Shown here: positions 33,106 through 40,700 of the stretch, piece after piece
Position numbering within the stretch: position 1 is the first letter of the stretch
Layout of the letters: each line of letters starts with the position of its first letter
Assembly (NCBI GenBank): GCA_036496265.1
Contig: DASXLL010000332.1
Coordinates: 1-46,435 of the forward strand
Source of the DNA: CAYLLN01 sp036496265
GTDB lineage: Bacteria; Planctomycetota; Planctomycetia; Pirellulales; Pirellulaceae
Length of the DNA stretch: 46,435 nt
Direction of reading: 5' to 3'
Translations under genes and position numbers: made by a program
Notes under the pieces: generated by a model
What the model saw: only the letters and a program-made list of their open reading frames with translations
Database searches by the model: none
Told to the model about the DNA's origin: nothing

Positions 33106-33205
33106 ATGATTTCCGGCATGGCGACAATCGAGCCGAACGTAGGGTGGGCTGTGCCCACCTTCTGATAATCAAATGATTTCCGGTATGGCTACCATCGAGC
33201 CTGAC
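33106..33205. repeat. Duplicated kinase start codon region
   Basis: 33106-33138 and 33173-33205 are 33-base near-copies, each reading MISGMATIEP plus one residue (Asn upstream, Asp downstream). Of the five base differences, four are silent third-position changes. Between them is the R1 palindrome (33139-33159). The upstream copy runs into the palindrome and ends in TGA after 18 codons (33106-33162). This looks like a broken or duplicated gene start. Confidence 0.9.
33139..33159 (+). repeat. Palindromic repeat R1, copy 1
   Basis: This 21-base element begins GTAGGGTGGGC and ends GCCCACC, forming GGTGGGC/GCCCACC around TGT. It is identical to 36205-36225. It separates the two copies of the kinase start. 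Confidence 0.9.
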
Positions 33206-35239
33206 CCCAAGGAGTTGGGATCCGACACCACGACCAATCCGCACGAATTGGATGGGAATGGCGGCGGTATTCCGCCCATTAATACTGCCGCTATTCGTTT
33301 TAAATACGCCAGCGGCTCCCGCCCGCTCGACGGCTTCGTCATCAAGCGCGGCATCGGCCGCGGTGGCTTCGGCGAAGTTTATTTCGCCACGAGCGACGCC
33401 GGCAAGGAAGTCGCTCTGAAGCGGATCGAACGAAATTTGGACGTTGAACTCCGCGGCGTGAGCCAGTGCCTCAACCTCAAGCATCCGAATCTCATCGACC
33501 TTTACGACATTCGCTACGACGACGCCGGCGATGCCTGGGTCGTCATGGAATATGTCGCCGGTCCGAGCCTCAAGGACACCATCGACCGCAACCCCAACGG
33601 CCTGCCGCTAGACCAGGTTCAATTCTGGTTCCACGGAATCGCTGCCGGCGTCGGGTATCTGCACGACCACGGCATCGTCCATCGCGATCTCAAACCCGCC
33701 AACATTTTCCAAGACAGCAGCTACGTCAAAATCGGCGACTACGGCCTTTCCAAATTCATCTCCGTCAGTCGCCGCAGCGGCCAGACCGAAAGCGTTGGCA
33801 CCGTTCACTACATGGCGCCCGAAATTGGCAAAGGCGTCTATGGCAAAGAAATCGATCTTTACGCCCTCGGCATCGTCCTCTTCGAGATGCTCACCGGCCG
33901 CACGCCCTTCGACGGCGAAAGCAGTCAGGAAATCATCATGAAGCACCTCACGGCTGATCCCGATCTCTCAGCCGTGCCTCAGCCCTATCGATTCGTCATC
34001 GAACGCGCCCTCCAAAAAGACGCCGCCAACCGCTTCCACAGTGCCGCCGAAATGGTCGCCGCATTAGCAGGAGCCGGCTCGCCCATCGACAGTAGGGAAC
34101 GCCCTCCGTGGCGTTCCGCCGCGCACCCGGTGGGTGCCGGCCACCTGTATGCGTCCCCTAGCCCCGAACCCCTAGCCCCGAGCCCCCCGCTCTCCGACGA
34201 ACCCATCGCCCGCGCCGTGCGCGACATGTTCGCCAACATCCACCAATGGTGGATGACGGGCCCGATGAACACGCCTTTGAAGGTAGCGTTGCTCCTAGGC
34301 GCGGCCATATTGGCGCTTTTCAGCAGCAAACTTATTCTCCCCGCGGCCATTGTCCTCGGCAGCATGTACATCACCTATCTCGGCATCCGATTGCTCGTGC
34401 AGTCCGCAGGCCGAAATACGCCGGCCGCCACCGTTCCGCCGATGCCTGTTCGCATCCCGCCAATGCCCGCTACGTCACAACCGGTATATGCACAGCCGGT
34501 TTACGCACAAGCAGTCCCGCGCAGCCCCGGCTGGCATCCGCTCTCCTGGGAGCAACAAGGTCGCCAGTTTTTGTGTCAAAAGTCTCCGGCTGAACATGCG
34601 GCCGAGTTGTCAGGCTCCATGCTCTTCGCAGCATTCGTAGCCGGCGTGCTGACAATCGTCATGACCGCCATCGGCGGCGAATCGCTGGTCAGATCGGCCG
34701 ATTGGCGCGTCGGTCCCGCCTGGTTTTGGCTGATGACGACGCTCGGCACGTGGCTCGTGCTCGTCGCCGGCAAGCAATGCGAGCGCGGCCAAGGCGAACT
34801 CATCAAACGCCGCTTCGGCATGCTCGTCCTCGGCCTCGCCTTCGGTGCAGTAGCCTTTGTTTCGAGCGAATTCTTGCTCGTCGATCTTGGGGAAGACGCC
34901 AAAATCAACCGGGTGCCCCAGGTCGTCGCGGAAATGCTCGATTCAACCGGCGGCCAGCGCCTGTCCGCTTTTGTCGCCTACTTCGGAGCCGTTTTCATGT
35001 CCATCGGCTGGTGGAAGCTCTGCGATCCACTTCGCTCCTCGCGCCTCCGAATCGCACCGATCCTGCTCTCGATCCTCGCCGCCTGGATTTGGCAGCTATT
35101 ACCCTTCTTCAGCTTCCCTCAACCCTGGGGCTTCATGCTCGTCGCCTGCATCGCCATCGCAACCCAACTCGCCGCCCCCTGGCTCAGCCCCGAACAACGC
35201 ATGGCCCTCTGTAGGTCCCGCCCGCCGGGCGGGACCTGA
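33173..35239 (+). CDS. Membrane Ser/Thr protein kinase
   Basis: This 688-residue protein has a eukaryote-like kinase domain (about residues 55-300). The glycine loop is GIGRGGFGEVY, the ATP Lys83 is in VALKRI, the catalytic loop HRDLKPAN (His170-Arg-Asp172), the metal motif D189-Y-G (Tyr replaces the usual Phe), and APE near 217. After a linker of repeat-derived sequence (about 306-330), it has about eight membrane helices in the C-terminal half. The domain orientation suggests cytoplasmic kinase and a membrane sensor of unknown input. It contains an R4 palindrome and another hairpin in the linker (34092-34137) and a third hairpin (35213-35237) overlapping its stop codon, so its C-terminal ~9 residues are probably also repeat-derived. 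The ATG at 33173 is the copy that is in frame. Confidence 0.92.
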   Translation: MISGMATIEPDPKELGSDTTTNPHELDGNGGGIPPINTAAIRFKYASGSRPLDGFVIKRGIGRGGFGEVYFATSDAGKEVALKRIERNLDVELRGVSQCLNLKHPNLIDLYDIRYDDAGDAWVVMEYVAGPSLKDTIDRNPNGLPLDQVQFWFHGIAAGVGYLHDHGIVHRDLKPANIFQDSSYVKIGDYGLSKFISVSRRSGQTESVGTVHYMAPEIGKGVYGKEIDLYALGIVLFEMLTGRTPFDGESSQEIIMKHLTADPDLSAVPQPYRFVIERALQKDAANRFHSAAEMVAALAGAGSPIDSRERPPWRSAAHPVGAGHLYASPSPEPLAPSPPLSDEPIARAVRDMFANIHQWWMTGPMNTPLKVALLLGAAILALFSSKLILPAAIVLGSMYITYLGIRLLVQSAGRNTPAATVPPMPVRIPPMPATSQPVYAQPVYAQAVPRSPGWHPLSWEQQGRQFLCQKSPAEHAAELSGSMLFAAFVAGVLTIVMTAIGGESLVRSADWRVGPAWFWLMTTLGTWLVLVAGKQCERGQGELIKRRFGMLVLGLAFGAVAFVSSEFLLVDLGEDAKINRVPQVVAEMLDSTGGQRLSAFVAYFGAVFMSIGWWKLCDPLRSSRLRIAPILLSILAAWIWQLLPFFSFPQPWGFMLVACIAIATQLAAPWLSPEQRMALCRSRPPGGT
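34092..34137 (+). repeat. R4 palindrome plus second hairpin, in frame inside kinase gene
   Basis: Bases 34092-34119 (28 bases, core GGAACGCC/GGCGTTCC) are identical to 37704-37731. Right after them is a 6-base hairpin, GCACCC-GGT-GGGTGC (34123-34137). Both are in the kinase linker, encoding about SRERPPWRSAAHPVGAG. Confidence 0.9.
35213..35237. repeat. Palindromic repeat R7 overlapping kinase stop
   Basis: An 11-base perfect stem AGGTCCCGCCC/GGGCGGGACCT with loop GCC. The last base is the first base of the TGA stop (35237-35239), so the element encodes the last residues of the kinase, CRSRPPGGT. It could also act as a transcription-ending hairpin, but no T-tract follows. Confidence 0.85.
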
Positions 35240-35242
35240 CCC

Positions 35243-35337
35243 GGGAGGGCGAAATTCATTGGGAGGGCGAGGCTCCCGCCGAGCCTCGTTCCCACGCTCT
35301 GCGTGGGAACGCAAGCCCCGACGCTCTGCGTCGTTCC
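35243..35337. repeat. Repeat cluster between kinase and membrane protein
   Basis: In under 100 bases there are a partial R2 start (35243-35252), a full R2 (35262-35285, identical to 31237-31260), an R3 hairpin (35288-35310; GTTCCCACG/CGTGGGAAC around CTCTG) and a GACGCTCTGCGTC hairpin (about 35320-35332). No gene is seen in this gap. Confidence 0.85.
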
Positions 35338-35365
35338 ATAACTCGCGAGACAATAGGACGCGACA

Positions 35366-36184
35366 ATGTTTGAAACCGGCCTAATCACATTCATTCTGCT
35401 TATTATCGTGTCTGCCGCCATCGCCGCTTGGCCAGTCGTATTCGCCCCCGCCTTCCGCACTGCGCGCACCTATCTCACTGGCTCCTGCTGCCTCAGCCTC
35501 GGCACCGGCATCATCACCCTCGCCGCCTGGCTTCTCCCCGCGGCGACGTTTACCGCAAACGTCCTCGCCGACGACAAAGACGTCTCCGCTCTCAAAGCCG
35601 AAGCCGACCCCATCATCGGCGACCACGCCATCCAAATCCCCGCCGGCCGCCCCGACTGGATCGGCCAACAGCCCAGTTCCAGCGGCAAGATTCACACGAT
35701 TTCCATCGCCTCCGGACCCTACGCCACGAACCGCGAATCCCTCCAAGCACTTGACGACGCCATCGTCAAAGCGACCAAAGAATACATCGCCGAGCAACTC
35801 AATAGCGACCTGGCCGCTCAGCTAATCACCTACGACGCTCGGACTATTAAACGTAACTTCGTCAAAGACGACACCTACCACGACGAAGCCACCTACTCCG
35901 TCGGCAAAATGCACGAAAATTTCGCCCGCCTCCAATTCGACCAAAAATTCCGCACCGAGATCGGCCGCCGCTGGAACCAGGTCCGCGCGAGCGGCCGTCT
36001 CCTGCAAACCGGCGTCTTCGCCGGTGCCTCCCTCCTTGTCGTCGCCTCGATCTTCGGCTATTTCCGCACCGACCACGTCACCCGCGGCCACTACAACCGC
36101 CGCCTCCAATTCCTGGCCGCCACCGCCCTCATCACCATCGCCGCCACCGCCACCCTCGCCCTCCGCTTCATTCCCCGGCTGTAA
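35366..36184 (+). CDS. Membrane protein of unknown function
   Basis: This 272-residue protein has two helices near the N-terminus (about 5-25 and 40-60), a soluble ~150-residue domain with IHTISIASGPYATNRESLQALDDAIVKATKEYIAEQL, and two further helices near the C-terminus (about 215-235 and 245-265). I recognise no family. The middle reads as an extracytoplasmic domain with long helices. It lies between the kinase and the ECF sigma gene on the same strand, after the repeat cluster. A partner role for the kinase is possible but unproven. Confidence 0.8.
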   Translation: MFETGLITFILLIIVSAAIAAWPVVFAPAFRTARTYLTGSCCLSLGTGIITLAAWLLPAATFTANVLADDKDVSALKAEADPIIGDHAIQIPAGRPDWIGQQPSSSGKIHTISIASGPYATNRESLQALDDAIVKATKEYIAEQLNSDLAAQLITYDARTIKRNFVKDDTYHDEATYSVGKMHENFARLQFDQKFRTEIGRRWNQVRASGRLLQTGVFAGASLLVVASIFGYFRTDHVTRGHYNRRLQFLAATALITIAATATLALRFIPRL

Positions 36185-36204
36185 TTTCTTGCAGGGTAGC
36201 CGGT

Positions 36205-36225
36205 GTAGGGTGGGCTGTGCCCACC
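36205..36225 (+). repeat. Palindromic repeat R1, copy 2
   Basis: Identical over 21 bases to 33139-33159. A run TTTTT follows three bases later, so it might end transcription of the membrane protein gene 20 bases upstream. Confidence 0.85.
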
Positions 36226-36503
36226 GTTTTTCTATTTCCTTTTAGGCGTCCAATCGCGCCAATAAGCGTGCCGGTTAGCGCATCTATACATTTGTTTAAA
36301 GGCGCGCAATTGGCTCCCCGTTTACCCATGTGGCGGCAATTTTCAAAAAAAATCCCAGCCGCCAAATCCATGCATGCGCTGCATAAACGCATACCACCCT
36401 CCATTCACCAACCGGATGCCAGCCAGTCACTTACGACAATATGCCTCTCCGCATAAATCATTTTCCCATGCATATGCAGTCTGGCAAAAACCACCCGGAG
36501 GAA

Positions 36504-36512
36504 TGCTATAGT
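36504..36512 (+). promoter_or_regulatory. Possible extended -10 site (TGCTATAGT)
   Basis: TGC-TATAGT fits an extended -10 (TGn-TATAAT-like) and lies about 120 bases before the ECF sigma ATG. A CTGGCA about 20 bases upstream is a poor -35. The site is the only promoter-like motif in the gap and is uncertain. Confidence 0.35.
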
Positions 36513-36631
36513 AAACGTATGTACATATTCGGCCCGGCGACTAGCAACCGCAGCTTTTAGACCTTAGTCTGTACGAATAGAAGACGGCTAATCTAGTCCT
36601 CAAGCCTCAGGTCTCAAGACTTCCGCCGCCC

Positions 36632-37285
36632 ATGTCCGTTTTCCACGACGCAGATTCCCTCCTCATCGAGCGGATTCGCCATGGCGAAAGCGATGCCTGG
36701 AACGACCTGATCGACCGCTACGAGGGTCGCCTCCTCGCTTTCGTCGAAAGCCGGCTCGGCCGCCGCGGACCCAGCGAAGACATCGTCCAGGAGTCCTTCC
36801 TGGGCTTTTTGAACAGCCTGCCCAACTACGACGGCCGCCGCCCGCTGGAAGGCTATTTGTTTTCGATTTGTGCCTACAAATTGACCGACCATTTGCGCCG
36901 CGAAGGCCGCCGACCCGCCGTGCCGCTTGCCGGCGCCGGCGACTCGTCGGAAAACTGGGAAATTGCCGGCAGCAGCCGCAAGGCCAGCAGCATCGCCCGC
37001 AGCGGCGAACGCAAGGACCTCGAAGAAAAGGCCATCGCCCAAGCCCTCCGCGAGCAAATCGATCGCTGGCGCGACAAAGCCGAATGGACCAAAATCAAAT
37101 GCGCCGAGCTGCTCTTCGTCCGCGGTTGGGCCAACAAAGACGTGGCTGAAGAACTTGATTTGAGTGAGCAACAAGTCGCCAACTATAAATTCGACCTCAT
37201 CGCCCGCCTAAAAACCCTGATCACTCGAAGTGAAGTCTCGGCTGACGTATTCCCGGAGTTGTACGACTCCGAACAAGCGAAATAG
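36632..37285 (+). CDS. ECF-type RNA polymerase sigma factor
   Basis: This 217-residue protein has sigma region 2 at about residues 10-85 (LIERIRHGESDAWNDLIDRYEGRLLAFV, the DIVQESFLGFLNSL core and YLFSICAYKLTDHLRRE) and region 4 at about 155-205 (LFVRGWANKDVAEELDLSEQQVANYKF), with a helix-turn-helix. The Ser/Lys-rich linker between is longer than usual. No region 3 is present, as expected for ECF types. The next gene (37290) follows after 4 bases and is likely its anti-sigma partner, so it is probably an envelope stress or signalling switch. Confidence 0.92.
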   Translation: MSVFHDADSLLIERIRHGESDAWNDLIDRYEGRLLAFVESRLGRRGPSEDIVQESFLGFLNSLPNYDGRRPLEGYLFSICAYKLTDHLRREGRRPAVPLAGAGDSSENWEIAGSSRKASSIARSGERKDLEEKAIAQALREQIDRWRDKAEWTKIKCAELLFVRGWANKDVAEELDLSEQQVANYKFDLIARLKTLITRSEVSADVFPELYDSEQAK

Positions 37286-37289
37286 AACC

Positions 37290-37697
37290 ATGCCGCGTGT
37301 CACTCAATCCGATTTGCAAGCCTACCTCGACGAGGCCCTCCCCTCCGAGCAGATGGCCGCGATCGAAGCCGAGCTGCGCAAGAAGCCCGACTTGCTCAAA
37401 CAGCTCTCCGCCATCAACGCCCGCCGCGACGCCGGTGTCCACAGCGTCGGCGAGATTTGGCGGCGGCATCGTTTGTCTTGTCCCACCCGCGAAGACCTCG
37501 GCAGCTACCTGCTCGGCGTCCTCGACAAAGGTCAAACTGACTACATCGACTTCCACGTCAAAACCATCGGCTGCCGCCTCTGTCAGGCCAATCTCGAGGA
37601 CCTCGAGCGCCAACAAAAAGAAACCGCCGAAACCACCAAAACGCGACGAACCAAATACTTCCAATCCACAGCCGGTCATTTGAGACGTAAACCCTGA
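37290..37697 (+). CDS. Probable anti-sigma factor, zinc-finger-like
   Basis: This 135-residue soluble protein starts MPRVTQSDLQAYLDEALPSEQMAAIEAELRK, which resembles the N-terminal helix pair of anti-sigma factors. It has HRLSC at about residue 60 and DYIDFHVKTIGCRLC at about 85-99; His-x5-Cys-x2-Cys is near the ZAS zinc motif (His-x3-Cys-x2-Cys). No membrane helix follows, so it would act in the cytoplasm. It lies 4 bases downstream of the sigma gene. The link is based on position and weak motif similarity. Confidence 0.7.
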   Translation: MPRVTQSDLQAYLDEALPSEQMAAIEAELRKKPDLLKQLSAINARRDAGVHSVGEIWRRHRLSCPTREDLGSYLLGVLDKGQTDYIDFHVKTIGCRLCQANLEDLERQQKETAETTKTRRTKYFQSTAGHLRRKP

Positions 37698-37703
37698 ATT
37701 TCT

Positions 37704-37783
37704 GTAGGGAACGCCCTCCGTGGCGTTCCGCTGCATTGCGGTTACCGAACCGGACGCGGAACGGCACAGAGGCCGTTCCCTAC
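37704..37783. repeat. Inverted pair of R4 palindromes at convergent gene ends
   Basis: 37704-37731 is identical to 34092-34119. 37756-37783 is the reverse complement of a variant, 25 of 28 matching. The variant stem is GGAACGGC/GCCGTTCC instead of GGAACGCC/GGCGTTCC, so two of the three differences are compensatory. The pair fills the gap between the anti-sigma gene and the caspase-vWA gene, and can itself fold into a long cruciform, possibly a two-way terminator. Confidence 0.85.
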
Positions 37784-37787
37784 AGCG

Positions 37788-40700
37788 TCAATTCGCCACA
37801 TCGAATTCCAGTTCTGCCGAATAAGCCCCCTGCTCGAACTGCGACCGCAACGCAACACGAATTTCGACGTTACCCACCCCCTCCCGGTTGTACGTGAACT
37901 CGTGAATCGCCGCGCTACCATCCAGCGCGTACTGCCTCCGCGTTACATCTGGCGGCGGCGACAACCAGACCGCCCGTTCAATCAAATTCGACAATCCGTT
38001 CGATGAATCACCCGGTTCCCAACTAACAGCGATCTTCCGGGGCGCGCCCCCATCGCCGCCGGTTTGCTCGATTTGCAATTTATCCGAGCCCGCCGTGATC
38101 GTTTGGCTATCGCGATCGCGCGGAATCGTGACCTGAGCCTGCAACAACGGATCGGTATAGCGCAACAACGCTTTCACACGCGCCGTCGTGCATTCCGGCC
38201 AATGCTGCACCGGCATGGCTAGCCGCGGCAGATTGATATTCTCCTTCCAAGCCGCATCGATGCACGGAAATGCGCGATCGCTCGGCGCACCACCGGCCAA
38301 GATCGGCCTGACCTCCAACCAGACATACTTCGGCCGCGGTGTGAATCGCCTGCCGCTATCCTCATCTCGCAAACGGAAATTCAACATGTTGACCGCCAAT
38401 CCCACTCGCTCCGGATCCAGCGCATCGAACAGCAATCGGCGACTGTCACTCGCCCGCGGCGGCTGCACGGTAGCCGAACCGCGCCGCGTCAGGCCATCAT
38501 CGATGTACGAAAGCTGTGCATCCCGCGGATCGTACTGCAACACGACCCGCTCGCCGCCAAGAACTTCGAGTTCCTTCTCGGTGGCGCGGGCTTCGCCCGG
38601 TGCCTTCAATCGAACCAATTCCCGAACCGACTCCCGCCGGAGCAAGCCATCCGCCGGCCATTGGGTCACTTCCACCGGCTGGTTCAACACCAGCGCCTGG
38701 CTCGCGCCCGCCGCGTCAGCAGCACTCAGTTCGATCGACGCTTTCGGAAAAGCGTTGCGAATCGCGCGGGCTACATCAGCAGCTTTCGGCACCGGATCGA
38801 CACGGAAATTCGCATGACCACCCGCAATCAATTGCAGCGCATCGAGCTGGGCCTTTTCAGTCGGGGTCTGTGCTCCACCGAACAAGACGACCGAAACCTG
38901 CGTGTCCTTCTCGTGACTCGTGAGCGCAGCTTCGAGCGCTTCCCGATCCGCATTGTTTACGCGCAGGCCGATGGATCGCATCGCTCCTTGATCCGAGTCG
39001 TACGGCATGTTGACTCCGTCCGAAACGACCACAATTTGACGAGCGCCGCTCAGATTCCGCGGCAGTCCTTCAAAACCCCGCTCGAGCGCTTGCTGAATGG
39101 AATAGTACAGCGGAGTACACCCGCGGCAGTCGTCGAATTTGAATTTCGCGAGGTCCGCCGCGGCGTCGGCGGCGGTCGAGGTCAACAGCGGCGAGCAGAC
39201 CTCCACGTCGCGGTCGGGATGCGGATGGCGTTCCTTAAATGCTCCTCCCAGGCGTGCCGCCTCCTGTTTCCCGAGATCCGTCAAATTATTCGGGTCATCC
39301 GGCAACGCTTGGAAGCGATAGAAAATCGGCGGCTTGCCGTCCGCCGGTGTGCGTCGCCCATAAGCCATCAACCCAACCTTCAGATCAGGCCCCGAATTGC
39401 GATTCAATTCTTTCAGTACCGTCGTCAGGTCCTTTTTTGCGTCGTCAAAGCGATTGTCGCCCCGCATGCTAGACGAGCAGTCGAAGATGAAGATCACAGC
39501 GCCACGGACCGCGTCGGTGCCGCGCACTTCCACCGTCGGCGCCGCGTACGCGGGGCGAGCAAATTCATACTCAACGAATTGAGATCCAGCAGGTCGCGGC
39601 AGCGGCAGCGGTTTCGTGCGGACGTGCCCCCGATACCACAATCGGGCATCGAGTTCACCCGCGGCAACCTGCGGGCCGGCAGGAACATGAAGAAAGGCGG
39701 CGATGGACACCGGTTCTTTGCTTCGCAGTGGCAGCGGAATAGGGCGAGTGGAATTGTTCCCTTCGGAATTAAACGATCCAGTAATGGAATTCGCGGTCGA
39801 ATCCGAACCGGTGCTGGAGGATGGTTGAATCGACAGGGTCGCGATACCTACCGGCAGGCGAACTTCGTTTTTATCCGCATTCAATGGCTGAAGGGTCATG
39901 TCAACTTTGACTTCACCGGAGTTGCGGACGGAAGATCGTGACGAACGCGGTGTCCCAATCGGTTCCCAGCGGTCGAGCGCTGTCAGGGCGGCCGGCGAAC
40001 GCTCCGAAAAGTCAGCCAAACCTCCGCCTGGAATGTCGTAGCGAATGGGGCGGAGCGATTCCGGCAACACGGATTCACATTGATCGATCGCTTGAGCGAA
40101 GTATGGCTGCGAGTTGGTAGTGCCGGGTGCCTGCCCATTTCCCCAAAAATCGCATTTAGCTCGATAAGCCTGCCATGCAGTCCAATGCGCCGCATCGAAT
40201 TCCTGAAGCCACCGCGCCGGCGTCGGCTGATTGGGACGCTTCAGATCGGCTTGAAACGAAGCCAGCCACGGCCCAGACACACGGATTCGGCGATCCCACT
40301 GCCGCAACTTTGCGGAAGCCGCCACCGCCGATTGCGACGCATTCCACGATGGCGACTCTTTCGCGATCGCTTCGTTGTAAGCATCAAGCGATTTGCGAGC
40401 TCGCCGCCAGCCGGCGTCACTCCCGGCCGCGCGAAAGATCGCATCCGGCCGGCGATTTTCGTCCCACGGCTGAGCATGTCTGTGCTGGTCATAGGGATCG
40501 ACGAACTCATAAGCGAGCATGCGGTGGAACTCACGAAAGACCGGATAAAAATCGCCGTCGCTGCGCCCCGCCACATTCGCAGTCGAGTTGCCGCTTGTAA
40601 CTGGGGCGGCGGCAGCGTCGTTATCGGATCTGGCTGCTGACGGCGCTTTTTCGGAGGCCCATTGATTCAGCGTTTGCAAATACCGCTCGACAAATTGGGG

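Larger units (their letters stand above)
36185..36631. other. Intergenic region upstream of ECF sigma gene
   Basis: This 447-base stretch has no gene. It contains GGGTAGCCGGTG (36194-36205, also at 8924-8935), an R1 copy (36205-36225) and an extended -10-like site (36504-36512). Its AT content is visibly higher than the genes around it. Confidence 0.6.

Noticed and set aside
35213..35337. CRISPR array near the kinase end
   Set aside because: The repeats are of different families, not regularly spaced, and no cas genes are present.
38661..39941. Long forward frame (426 codons) opposite the caspase-vWA gene
   Set aside because: It is an Arg-rich shadow of the vWA region; the minus strand carries clear motifs.
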